Part shown: positions 12,341 through 22,892 of the stretch, piece by piece
How the letters are laid out: the number at the start of each line of letters is the position of its first letter
How positions within the stretch are numbered: the stretch's first letter is position 1
From: Adiantum capillus-veneris
Lineage: Eukaryota > Streptophyta > Polypodiopsida > Polypodiales > Pteridaceae
Direction of reading: 5' to 3'
NCBI GenBank assembly: GCA_014529385.2
Contig: CM043958.1
Span: 120,804,817 to 120,868,816 of the forward strand
Length of the DNA stretch: 64,000 bases
Notes under the pieces: model-generated
Told to the model about the DNA's origin: nothing
What the model saw: the letters and a program-made list of their open reading frames with translations, nothing else
Databases searched by the model: none
Translations under genes and position numbers: made by a program

Positions 12341-12827
12341 TTTACCCCTTAGCTTGAGCTTTTCCCCTTTACTCTTTGGGGATTGGGTCCAACCATGGAG
12401 AACGCAAAACAGCCAAGCTACACAGAGGCGGTCTTGGGGCCTCAAGGGTTGGCCATGGACCAACAGATCGGATATCTTGAAAATGGCGCGGAAGACACCG
12501 CTTCGAAACAAGGCAGGTTTGTCGGCAACAAGCGCAAGCAAAGTGACATTGCAGTTGAACAAGGAAGAACTCAAAGTGCACAAGGCGAAAACAGAGAAAG
12601 AACTTGTGGATATCCTTAGCGCACTTTCTCTTAACAAAAGGTCACTAGAGGACCCGACGGCACTGATGGAAACTACTAAAGGATCAGACTTCCAATCTCT
12701 TAAGAAAACGCTCCCCCAAAGAAGAGAGGTCAAAGATGCCATTATAGTGGTTGTCCCTCCTGCCATCATCAGGAAACTCGCCCAGGTTGCTAACTCTACC
12801 TTGGTTTTCGGGTTCATGGGGAGAGTG

Positions 12828-13241
12828 CCCCTCAGCGCTATCTCACACGGGCATGGGTTGGATGGGATCAATGGCCCGCGCCTTTTTTGGGGAGCGCGGG
12901 CATCGTGGGCCGTTGATCTCACGGCGCGCCCGAATTTACCAGTTTGCCCGAATTTACTAAAGCCGCCCCGAATTTACACAGTGACAGCCCGAATCATAAA
13001 ACTCCTCCTTCTCCCATTGCTTTCAACGAGCACGCGCAGGTGAGGTGGTTAAGGTGATAGGCTTGCAAAGGTGGCGTCCAGGGTTCAAGTCTGGGGGATG
13101 AGAGGGGGAGGGGGCACCCGAATTTACCTGTTTTCCCGAAATTACAAAACTCGCATCGGACGGCTCATATCGCACCCGATCCCCTAAATGGGTGTGGGCC
13201 ATTGATCCCATCCAGCCCATGCCCGTGTGAGACGGTGAGGA
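12828..13241. mobile_element. Mutator-like MITE (414 bp) inserted in LINE ORF1
   Basis: The element is flanked by a perfect 9-bp direct repeat GGGAGAGTG (12819-12827 and 13242-13250). Its ends are inverted repeats of about 45 bp. The left end carries CTCACACGGGCATGGG, then TTGGATGGGATCAATGGCCC, and the right end carries the complement with few changes and a small gap near the tip. Nine-base target duplications and long inverted repeats are typical of the Mutator superfamily. There is no transposase. Inside are five copies of CCCGAATTTAC-like words and a tRNA-like segment. The LINE ORF1 protein can be followed on both sides, so the LINE is the older layer. Confidence 0.85.
13027..13100 (+). 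other. tRNA-like segment inside the MITE
   Basis: GGTGAGGTGGTTAAGG (about 13039) resembles an A box and D arm, and GGTTCAAGTCT (13082-13092) matches a B box. The spacing suits a tRNA or tRNA-derived SINE head. The acceptor and T stems pair poorly, so a working tRNA is unlikely. It may be a SINE remnant captured by the MITE, or a pol III promoter in it. Confidence 0.55.
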
Positions 13242-14260
13242 GGGAGAGTGTCGGCTAGAACCCAACTTATCAATTGGCTCTATAGCCCGAATGTTCTGAA
13301 TCAAAGCGGGTTAGTGGTGTTTGCCCAATTTATCGCAAAAAGGCTTCTTCTCAATCCAATTCAACGACCCGACTGTGGTGGAAAGAGTCTTAGCTAAAAA
13401 GCCCAATATTATTTAATCAGCACAGTTTGCATGCTCCCTTGGGACCCCTCAACTTGAAAGACTTGGCAGGTTCTCTTGGTAACCCATTGTTCGTACCATC
13501 TAACAGAGCATCGGGCACCGCAGCTAACAATGTTTGCATTTGGTCGGATCTCAGAAAGCCCCAGCCTAAGAATCTAGTAGTGAATGTGGGTGTCGGCTTG
13601 AAGGTCAATCTTTTAAACTTTGGCACCTTCTTTGGAGCATGCTTTAAGTGTAACAAATTCGGGCACTTTGCAAGGTCATGCCCTACTAATCATGTCAAAA
13701 CAGCGGGCCCGATGAATGGAAATAGATGTGCAAATAGCACCACAGGTACACCTTGTAGAAAATGGGATTACACCACATCAAAATTTTGAACACTTAGGGA
13801 AGGACAGGGATCTCAATGACTTAATGAAATCTTTGGTGGAAGCAGAGAAGGGTGCACAAATCTGGCATAACAATGGAAAGGCCGCCCCTGGATATCGCTT
13901 TTTGTCCGCTGCCCAACAGAAAATGGCCACCCTGGTGCTTCAGAAGATCGTGTTGTCACCCACCCATAGAAAGAAGGATGAAGGTTGGCAGAAAATCACA
14001 AATATCTCATGCAAACAATTTATATCCCAAGCTAGGGCGATTGGGCATCTGAAAGAACTCCCGCTAGATAACCCCATAACCCCCTTTTTGTATGACAATC
14101 TCTTCAACGTGCTGCGGGATATGAACCAAGAAAACTGCATGACAACTCGGTTGGCCAAATCCCATGTTGATATTGGGAAGGTGTCAATGGAGGAGGATAA
14201 TAGGAAAGAGAACACTAAAGAAGAGTTCCTAGAGGAGGAGGAGTTTGTTCCCCTCTCCCA

Positions 14261-17116
14261 ATGATGGAAGATATTGCTATACAATCATGGAATGTGAAGG
14301 GACCAAAAACCTGGAAGAAGAGTATCCTCTTTTGGGAGGAAGTTAGAAAGGAGAAGGAAGTCAATTGTTAGGCCATCCAAGAGCATCACCTGGATGCTCG
14401 CAGCAAGAGAAAGCAAGTATTGGGGAAGAAGCTAGTGTTCTATAGAGAGGAATCATACAAATGCAGCGGCATCCTCTCCATTGTGGACAAGGACCTAGAG
14501 ACAAATGTGGTTTTGAATCACCACTCTAGGAGAGCACTAGGAGTGAGAATCAAGTGGGCGGATCATCCAATCACCATCATAAACATATATGGCCCTGCAA
14601 TGCTAAGGAAAGAGCTAAATTATGAATGCACCTCAAAGACACCCCTTTTAAAGGGCAGTGGCTCATGTTAGGAGATTTTAATATGGTGGAGAAGAGCAAG
14701 GAAAGAACAGAATCCACTAGTGTGCTGACCGGATCCGGAAAAAAAAAATGGTGGAACCTGTGTGAGAAATGGGCTCTGATGGATTTGTGAGAGGTTGGTC
14801 CGTGGAATAGCACATCGGGCATTACTTACATTAGTCATCGATAACGATGCATGACTTCTTAGCTTGATGTTTACATCAAGCTGACTGGATTCCATCGCTC
14901 CTAGAAATGAGGGTGGTAACAACGCAAAGCCTGTCAGATCACTTGCCGTTATTCATGAAACTAAAAAAAAAAAAGCCAAATGGGAAGGGCGGTTCCCCAA
15001 AGGATCCAAGAAGTTGCTTGTCAGGGGAACACCTATTCAAAGACCCGTTGTTTTGAAACCTTACCAAAAAAGTTCTGAGCAAGCTTAATAAAGATGTTGG
15101 TTTATCAAACCCTAAAGCTTGGGATAATTTTGCCAAGAATGTTCAAAAAGCGGTCAAAATATCGGGCCCTAGATTGAAAAAGGCCCGTGAGGAGTGTCTG
15201 AAGCACCTTGAAGATGAAGTTGCTCTTCTTACCACAAAGACAAGGATAGGGTCGGCTTCCGAAGAAAAGCATAAGAGACGGTTGGAAGGCAAAGCAAACT
15301 TGGATGAACAACATCTCGAGGAGGTCAAAAGGGCAAGGTTATAATCCAGAGAGACCTACATTCAGCCAAAGGCCACTAATCAATCACATTTCTTCAGGGC
15401 CATGAAAGTCAAGAGGAGTAGGAGCTTTGTCCAATCACTCACAGATGGGGGCGGGAATGCTTTGCAAGATCAAGATGAAATGGCTGCGGCTGATGCTAGA
15501 TCAGCTAAGGTTATAGGCCAACTTGAGGCCCGCTCTCAAGAAGTGGATGAAGCCAGAGAAACTCTACTCACGAGTGTGGGTAGGATGGTCTCCCAAAAGC
15601 CAACCTTCTTGAGAAGGCATTTTTTGAAGATGGATGCATGCTTGCGTTGCAAGCTCTAGGCAAGGAGAAGTCCCCTAGGTGGGTTGGCCTATCTGTTGAG
15701 TTTTTTGAAGAATTCTAGGATTATCTAAAATCCCCCATCATACATATGGCTAACCAAGCACTGGCTGAAGGGACTCTAGACTCCAGCATTAAATGAGGTT
15801 TCATTAAACCTATTCCAAAGCAAGTTTGTTGCTCTCAACTGAAACAATGGAAACCCATCTCTATGATGTGGTGGCATACAAAACAATTGCCAAATCAATT
15901 GCCCTCAAGATCTCCCCCCTTCTGGACAAAGCCATCACCCACATCCGCACGAATTTATCAAAGGTAGGTCAATTTATGTAAACATCCTTGTAGCAATGGT
16001 GGGCATAGAGTATGCTACCTTAACCAAGCTAGAATGCATTCTTCTTCAAGTTGACCTGGACAAAGCATATGATAGGAATACATAATCCTTCATTGAAGAT
16101 GTCATGGAAGCACTTGGGTTTGGACCACAGCTTTGTCAATTGGTTCACACTCCTGGTGCTGGTAGCCATTCAGAGCTCCTATTCAACAATAGAATTGTGG
16201 GCTCATTCAAAGTCCAAAGATCCATCAAGCAAGGATGCTCTCAGCCCCATTGTTGTTCTCCATCAAACCCCACCCTCTGGTGACTATGCTCAAAGTTTGT
16301 GATGCAAGGGGATAGATCCAAGGGTTGAGTCTGCCTAGCAATGACCAGCTTTTGGTGAAGCTATTTGCAGGCGACTCCCTCCTTTTTTTGAAATCTTACC
16401 CTTACTTACTTAGGAAGGCTCTGGATATTGTGCAAACTTTTTCCATTGCCTCATGGTCAAAGTGCAGCATTGAGAAATCAAGATTGATATCACTGTTGGA
16501 AAATGAGTCGTACGACCCATCTTTTTGGACGAAGAGATTGTATCAAAAGGAAATACTTTTTGACATCAGGGATCCCACTTGGGAGTCGACTTCACACACA
16601 AGCAAAGATTCCAGTGGGTCTTGGACAAGGTCAGGTATAAAATGAGAAGATGGGAATATGTATTGTTGCGCTTCCCAAGCCGGGTTAAAGCGATTAACTC
16701 CTTAATTATTCCTTACATTGCCTTCACGAGCCCGCTCCTCAAGATTCCCAAATGTAATTGGAAATAGTTCTTGAAATTAATGAAAAGATTCTTGTGGAAG
16801 AATAACACCAAAGATTTGATGCCCTGGAAATGGGAAAAATGGGTGGATGGCTAGGCCTATGGAGCATGGTGGTATCGGGGTACTCAACCGTGTTATTCAT
16901 GTTGAGTCCCAATGTGCAAAATTTGTATTCTCAATTTCAAAGCAAGACCAGACATGGGCTATTATGACAAAGGATATAATGGACATGGCAAAGCTTTACT
17001 CTCATGGTGGCCAGTGGAAAGGGATAGGGGTCCATGACAAACTTTTGGCCCCTCAATTGTCCAACCTGAAGCTTGGTGGCAAAATGGTGTCGTGTTGTGG
17101 CATGTGCATAATGTGA
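14261..17116 (+). pseudogene. LINE ORF2: endonuclease and reverse transcriptase, decayed
   Basis: ATG 14261 overlaps the ORF1 stop (ATGATG), as expected for re-initiation. The endonuclease region shows IQSWNVKGPKTWKK, GVRIKWADHPITIINIYGP and LGDFNMVE (about 14270-14700). Between 15400 and 16300 the linker and early reverse transcriptase are full of stops. The active-site motif, usually FADD, reads LFAGDSLLFL at 16361-16390, so the first catalytic Asp is Gly. Thumb-region sequence follows (LDKVRYKMRRWEYVLLRFPSRVKAINS, about 16626-16700), then HGGIGVLNRVIHVESQCAKF (about 16860-16920). No RNase H domain follows. The product would nick target DNA and copy LINE RNA. This copy is dead. Confidence 0.85.
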
Positions 17117-17381
17117 AACTAAATTATCTACCTTACCCTCAATGCTTTTGTTATGTGGGACCAGATTTTATAATGTACATAGTGTGATATATGCGAAAAT
17201 AGATGCCACGATTGCAGTTCTGTATATACCTTGTCGAGACAGCGAGGCCCTAGACATGGCACAATAGCATGTTTTTTCACATAAACATATTCCTAGTTTG
17301 CTATAGAAATGTGCAAATGTCAAGTATTTTGAAGTGGAACGCTCATTTTGCCTAGAAAGTTCAATGCGAGCGATTTTGGCA

Positions 17382-18112
17382 CCATAAATAGCAAGTTTCA
17401 TGCAGGTGCATAAAAGATGCATCCAGAGTGCTTGCCAAGTGGTAAAATGATTTTCAAGATTAAATTCAAGACCAATGGATTTTCCCACATTTTTAGGGAT
17501 TTTCCCATCTCGTTTGGACTTTTTACTGGAGAAAAAGGGGGCATTTTTGGCCTAAAAATCAACAAAAATGACCCAAAAATGGTCCGAAATGGCTCAAAAT
17601 GCCACATCACTCATGGTTTCATGACTATGTGGCTGAAGAAACATTTTAAAAGGAGATTATCAGCACTTTGAGCTCCTCTATGAAGGGATACAAAGCCTCC
17701 ACCTATGGTCTGCTAGTGCAGTCCCATGTTGTTCCAACCCTATATTCGAGGTTGTGAGGCCACCAATTAGGGTTTCCCCTCTTCAAATACTTACTGGGGA
17801 TTTTCTAATGAAGTTCTAAAGCTTCCATGAAATGGCTACGACAAAGAATAGTAGCGTTTGTTTAGGGGTATAATCAGGGCGAAAGAGCACTACAACTGTG
17901 AAATTGGCAGCGAAGCTACACCAAATCATCACACACACAAGAGTTTTGAATTGATCTTGACTCTTTATCAAATTAAATCTTTCATCGCTCAAGTTTTGTT
18001 CTTTTTGAATGTGTTTTTAGCTTCAAATCTTCTACGACTTGCTTGATTTTGCAGCGAACTCTCACAGTCAAAGGCCCGGCGCTTTCCTAGCCGCACTCCG
18101 CACTTCTTGACA
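17382..18112 (+). repeat. 5' LTR of gypsy element 1
   Basis: The segment from CCATAAATAGCAAGTTT to CGCACTTCTTGACA recurs at 24469-25207. It contains the block ATGACCCAAAAATGGTCC and GCCACATCACTCA, also seen in the LTR of gypsy element 2. The true left edge could lie further upstream, because similarity fades gradually. TTTGGTGAACCCAATGC at about 18116-18132 sits where a primer-binding site is expected, but I cannot assign its tRNA. Confidence 0.85.
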
Positions 18113-18189
18113 CACGTTTGGTGAACCCAATGCAAAGTAGGCTAGGGTGAGGGTTCAAAAGCTTCACTAAAGGTCTCAATTCAAAGCTT

Positions 18190-19297
18190 TAAATTTATGG
18201 ATCAACAAGAGCAATAGGGGTCTCGATTTCATCATGTCATAATGCAGATGTTTCAAGCCTTCGCAGTGTTTATGTAGCAACAGCAAGCTGATGAAAGGAG
18301 GGAGCTTTCCTCAACCAAAGCGCTTCAATCTGTGGTAAATAAAATGGACCAATTCAATGGTAAAGATTGAACAAAGTATTGTGGGTATTTTAAGGAGACG
18401 GAGCTGCATCGAGTGCCCAAAGCGGAGATGGTACAAGGTTTGAGCTAGTTGTGGTTCTTGAATCTTGAGATTAGAGAGCATGTAATGAGCATGGGGCAAC
18501 ATGGGAAGCATTCAAATTAGCCTTGAAGGAAGAGTATTTCATGGAGGACTCTGAAAGGGGATAAAGAGAACCTTTTTAGAGTGGGTAGTTCGGTCAAAAG
18601 AGGGACTTTCGCCTACCGAATTGCTAAGGGAATTTGAACGCTGCAAGGATCAACATTCAAGGATTGAAAAGGCTACCCTAAACATAGAAAAGACATAGCT
18701 ATTTTTGCAGGCAGCAGGCAAAGAGATTCGAGAGACGTTAGAGAACAGGGCTTAAAGACTGATTGTAATGAGGTTGAAGATGCCATTTCACTGCTAGCTA
18801 AGCGACAACGATGAAGAGACAAGATGATAGTCAACCTTACTCAAGCCCCCAAGTGTTCCCGAGGTCCCATAAAGCGTGTGATTCTGGTTCTAAAGAGTGA
18901 CAAATCCATCCTCGATGATATTGTTAAAGGAATGCAAGAGCTAAAGTTAAATCTTGCAAGGCTAGAAGAGAAGGGGCAACCATTAGTTCAATATACAGGG
19001 CAAAGACCTCAGAACAGAGAAGGCTTTGTAAATAGATGCATATGGTGTGATAGTGCTAATCATGAAAGGAGGGATTGTGAAAGTTTCAAAGATGCTTTGA
19101 TGAAGGAGCTTGTTTTCTTTAAAGATGGCAAAAGTCACTTAAGTGAAACGGGTAAGCTCTTGGGGCCAAACTTTGGCAAAGGTGGGATGAAGAAGCTAGT
19201 TGAGGACATGGCTACTAGCCATGCCATCTCAATGGTTGAGGCAGTCGTCTATGGGCTGAAGGTAGAACCTATTAATAAAAAAAGGAGTTATGATTGA
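18190..19297 (+). pseudogene. gag of gypsy element 1
   Basis: The first part (to about 18800) has stops in every frame but keeps gag-like stretches (THGSIQISLEG-type region at about 18500). From 18824 a frame of 157 residues remains open. It holds a CCHC zinc knuckle, CIWCDSANHERRDC (about 19039-19080), which in the family binds the genomic RNA. The frame ends at TGA near 19297. The protein would form the virus-like particle. Confidence 0.75.
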
Positions 19298-19380
19298 AGA
19301 AGAAGCATCTAATGGGATTGGAGAACTGTGGTCATGTGAAATAGAGTCTGTTGTGAAGGGTAAAATCACTCCAGAGATCT

Positions 19381-19592
19381 TGCATGAGGCTGGAGATGGC
19401 ATTCAGCTAGAAACAGGTTGGAATGACCCTGTAGACTCTTTGTCAGTGCATGTGTACATTGCCAAAAATCAAGCCAATGAGGCCGTTGCATGAGGCTGGA
19501 GATGTCATTCAACTAGAAATAGGTTGGAATGACCCTGTAGACTCTTTGTCAATGCATGTGTTCATTGCCAAAAATCACGACAATGAGGCCCC
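19381..19592 (+). repeat. 106-bp tandem duplication in gypsy 1
   Basis: TGCATGAGGCTGGAGATG at 19381 recurs at 19487, and both copies continue through GACCCTGTAGACTCTTTGTC. The 106-bp period shifts the frame by one. The copies differ at several positions, so the duplication is not recent. Confidence 0.93.
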
Positions 19593-20087
19593 TGTTAAAG
19601 AGAAACACAGGCATGAGAATGGAGATGAAGGGCCTTCAAAATGGGCCACAAGGAGTGGAGGAAGAAATGACACAATGCCTCCTAGATCAATTTCTCCACA
19701 CCAGATGTCTGTCCCCAAAGTGCGTATGCAAGAAGCCTCTAAAAAAAATAAGAAGGATGCAACAAAAGCTAAAGCAAAGGGTTCGGCCTAAAAACTCCAA
19801 TCTTGTATAGAGGCAGCAACTGATCTCAAAAAAAATGTGGAAGAGAGGATTTTGAACAGTAGGTGGAATTTACCTTGGGTAAGGTCCTTGGCATAGCAAA
19901 GAGGGAGTTCCATGAAGACATAATTGATACCATCAAGAGATTGTGGCAGTCTCTTACTAAATCTATCCATGTATAGGGTGAAGAAGAGACTTTAAATGCA
20001 CCAAGAGTACAGGTCTATCGTGAGCAAGGTGATGAAAGTATTGTCATATGCTACAAGTCTAGAAGAGGAGTAAAATAGGTTCTCTTC

Positions 20088-20760
20088 TTGGATGATGAAG
20101 ATGAAGTCAAGACCACTCGCAAGAGTTATTACTCCAAGAGTCATTGGGCAAGAGAAACTATTGAGACCCTAGTAAAAGTGGGAGACTTGGAAGAGCCATA
20201 CATTGTGCTGATAGATCATGGGTTAAAAATTAACCTCATGTCAAAGAGTCTATATCAAAGTGGGAGACTTGGAAGAGCCATACATTGTGCTGATAGATCA
20301 TGGGTTAAAAATTAACCTCATGTCAAAGAGTCTATATCAAAAAGGCAAATGGCCAATCGATATAAATCATGGATGGATGATTCATGTAGCAAACAACTTA
20401 TCAGGAGAGTTGTATGGAGCTTGTCTTAATGTAAGGGTGACTATAGGGGACATGAAAGATGATCAAAATTTCTTTGTTCACAGGAGATGTCTACATACCC
20501 TCTTATCCTTGGGCAGCCATACATCACCGCTACTCGTATGGAAACAAAGGTAATGGACGATGGTTCAACTTATGATAGGATAAGGAGTAGGGATGGGAAG
20601 CATGCGGTCCAATTTATTACTATTTGTGTGGACCATGAAAGGAACCGTGATATTCTTAGAGAGAAACTCTTGCCTAGGACAAACAAAGAATTCAAGGACT
20701 ACATGGATATGAGGGGTTTTGGCCATGTACCATTGTAGAGCGGGATTGCAGTGATACAAG
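20088..20760 (+). pseudogene. Retropepsin of gypsy element 1
   Basis: The frame reads LEEPYIVLIDHGLKINLMSKSLY, where the active site is Asp-His-Gly instead of the usual Asp-Thr/Ser-Gly. It continues with KGKWPIDINHGWMIHVANNLSG and then, in another frame, LILGQPYITATRMETKVMDDGS. The downstream Gly-Gln-Pro-Tyr corresponds to the flap/C-terminal ILGQP signature. An 82-bp tandem duplication (20176-20339) repeats the active-site segment and breaks the frame. Whether DHG is ancestral to this lineage or a mutation is unclear, since both duplicated copies have it. Confidence 0.75.
20176..20339 (+). repeat. 82-bp tandem duplication spanning the protease active site
   Basis: AAGTGGGAGACTTGGAAGAG at 20176 recurs at 20258, and the copies appear identical. 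Eighty-two is not a multiple of three, so the protease frame is destroyed. Confidence 0.95.
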
Positions 20761-20863
20761 AAGGGAAAAGTTCTTGCATGATGTATATGCAAAGGAGATG
20801 TTTTCTACAGGTTTTGTAGGATTAACAGACTATGGATCTATCACTTTTACATAGTGTGAGGAC

Positions 20864-21780
20864 TTGAAGCGAGGTAAAAGACAACATGTAAATAGTGTAC
20901 AAAAAGGTTTGAGAATTAATGGTTTGATAGAAGATGAGAAATGCATTGCAAGTGTGTTTGATGAGTGTTCATTTGTGGATACCATACAAAACTTGGAGTC
21001 TTTAGTGGATTGCAATTTGTGTGTTGGAAATGAGGTTGTGAAAGTATGCTCCATAGAAATGTGCAAAGTTATTGAGGATTTTGAAAATGGTCAAGGTATT
21101 GATGTGCGGGTGGATACTCAGTATAAGTATGTGGCAAAGAAAGTGAAACCACTGGCATTATCTCTACCAAAATACTGCACAAATAAGGTGGAACAAACTA
21201 CTTTGCAACCTAGTCTTCGTGACCCGAGTAACATTGGACACAAGTTTACACAAGATTCTTTGAAGGAGTTAAAGTTCGGTTGTGAGGACAGTTTGACAGA
21301 AACTGAAAAGATATGCTTTGAAGACATGTTTTCCAAACACAAAAAAGCTTTTGCATTTGAGTTTCATGAGATAGGGTGTGTTGATCCTTCCATTGTTGCT
21401 CCTATGATAATCTTCACAATCCCTCATGCACCTTGGAACTTGCGACCTATTTCAATTCCAAAGGCTCATTTTCCAAAACTCATTGAGTTACTTACTAAAA
21501 AGATCAAGATGGGTATTTTGGAGCCTTCTTGTGCTCCATATTCAAACAGGTGGTTCACAGTTCCGAAGAAGAATGCTTCTTTATGCTTTATCTAGGATAT
21601 GCAACCTTTCAACAAGGTTACATTTAGGAATGTGGGTACAGGGCCACTTGTAGATGAATTTGCAGAGGCATTCGTAGGAAGAGCAATAAATTCTATGGGG
21701 GATTTGTACTCAGGGTATGATCAGTTCCAAATAGCAATGGAAAGCAGAGACTTGACTACCATGAGAACACCTTTGGGTGG
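20864..21780 (+). pseudogene. Reverse transcriptase (N-terminal part) of gypsy element 1
   Basis: The frame from 20864 to 21595 runs through a linker into RT. It shows PRDPSNIGHKF-like and EKICFEDMFSKHKKAFAF text, then NLRPISIPKAHFPKLIELL, YSNRWFTVPKKNASLCFI and a stop. In the next frame come MQPFNKVTFRNVGTGPLVDE, GDLYSGYDQFQIAMESRDLT and TMRTPLG, ending near 21780. The catalytic YxDD segment should follow, but the copia fragment is found instead. Confidence 0.85.
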
Positions 21781-21931
21781 GAAAGTTGATTGCATTTGGG
21801 CAGCGCTGGAATAGAACAAAGTCGTGAGAAATTGATTGCATTCGGTAGCACTGGAATAGAACAAATCCGTGAGGCTTGAGCAGAGCAAAGCTCACACACA
21901 CACCGACACACATTCTGTGTGTGTAAGAAAT

Positions 21932-21966
<35 letters not shown>

Positions 21967-22127
21967 GGGAAGAGCCAGCAAAACTTGAGAGTGTCAACAA
22001 GAAGCAATCAACTTGCACACACACTCAACGGCATCCAATTGAGCAAACGGGCAGTACCGAGGCAGACTGTGAGCAGGTCGATAAGCGAGCAGGTTGATAA
22101 GCAGTAGTGCTACCTGCAAAGCAAAGT

Positions 22128-22131
<4 letters not shown>

Positions 22132-22208
<77 letters not shown>
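22132..22208. repeat. (GA)n microsatellite
   Basis: About 77 bases of AG repeat inside the copia fragment, just upstream of the RNase H remnant. Confidence 0.97.
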
Positions 22209-22209
<1 letters not shown>

Positions 22210-22260
22210 ACCTCGGCCCTATGCTGCGCATCCACACACACACATACACACCCTCGTCTG

Positions 22261-22590
22261 CAGAAATCGACTGAGGCAGAATATGTTTCTACGTCTGATG
22301 CAAGCAAGGAAGCCATATGGTTAGCTCGTCTAGTGGGAGATTTGGGCATTTACGAGGTTCCAGTACTGTATTGTGATAGTCAGATTGCCATTGCTTTGTC
22401 AAAGAATACGGTGTTTCACTCAAAGTTGAAACACATAGAGGTCAGATATAATGTCATACGAGATGCATTGGCTAGCAAGCACATCGAGCTTGTCAAGGCT
22501 CACACTGATGACAACCTTGCAGATTCTCTCACGAAGAGCCTAGCCTCGGAGCTATTTACACATTGCATAGAACTTATGGGTGTACGATGA
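22261..22590 (+). pseudogene. Copia RNase H, C-terminal part
   Basis: KSTEAEYVSTSDASKEAIW, then LARLVGDLGIYEVPVLYCDS, then KHIEVRYNVIRDALASKHIE and HTDDNLADSLTKSLASE are the classic end of Ty1/copia pol. Met 22333 begins the longest open part, with one frame change just before it. The frame ends at TGA 22588-22590, about 70 bases before the polypurine tract, as is normal for copia. Confidence 0.88.
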
Positions 22591-22892
22591 AGCATAGGTG
22601 ATGCTTCATCAACTTTGTATAGACTAACTATATTGATGTCACTATTGGCCACCATGACCTTCAAGTGGGAGGTCGTTGGGGTGTAGGTGAGGTGGCCGTG
22701 GAAAACCACACTTACCCACTTTCTTTTACCTAATGGATATTGGGAGAGAAAGTGAGAGAGTTGACCACTCTGCCACTTTCCTCTCCACTAACCCTAGTCC
22801 CTGTGCAGAGCTTCTCCTTCATCCCCTTCCCCCTTCTCCTTCCCTCTCTTGCACACACTCGGTACACGCGCTCACGGACACATCAAAAGGAT

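Larger units (their letters stand above)
12395..14264 (+). pseudogene. LINE ORF1 (nucleic-acid-binding gag-like protein), interrupted
   Basis: The likely start is ATG 12395 in a good context (aaccATGG): MENAKQPSYTEAV. A frameshift soon moves the reading to the frame with KDAIIVVVPPAIIRKLAQV and FGFMGRVPLSA, a DUF4283-like segment. The MITE interrupts here. The frame resumes after 13251, and GFFSIQFNDPTVVERVLAKK can be read at about 13342-13400. A CCHC knuckle, CFKCNKFGHFARSC, lies at about 13640-13682. A further frame change leads to an acidic C-terminus ending FVPLSQ, stop at 14262-14264. The protein would bind LINE RNA. The stop overlaps the ORF2 start. Confidence 0.82.
12354..17150 (+). 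mobile_element. L1-like LINE, decayed
   Basis: Two successive coding regions have the order and motifs of a plant non-LTR retrotransposon. ORF1 has a DUF4283-like region and a CCHC zinc knuckle. ORF2 has an apurinic-type endonuclease followed by reverse transcriptase. Many stops and frameshifts interrupt both. ORF1 carries a nested MITE at 12828-13241. The 3' end merges into unrelated sequence before the gypsy LTR at 17382, and no poly-A tail or flanking target duplication is evident. Confidence 0.88.
21782..22890 (+). mobile_element. Ty1/copia fragment nested in gypsy 1
   Basis: Between gypsy reverse transcriptase sequence on both sides lies the 3' end of a copia element. It has RNase H from about 22261 to 22590 and a polypurine tract TCAAGTGGGAGG (22661-22672). 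LTR-like sequence starting TGTAGGTGAGG (about 22682) runs to about 22890. The left part is low-complexity: a 46-bp tandem pair (21786-21877), (CA)/(TG) runs and a (GA)n run at 22132-22208. About 85 codons of gypsy RT, including its active site, are missing, so this is a replacement and not a clean insertion. Confidence 0.75.

Noticed and set aside
13027-13100. A functional tRNA gene
   Set aside because: A-box and B-box words are good, but acceptor and T stems do not pair properly and it lies inside a MITE.
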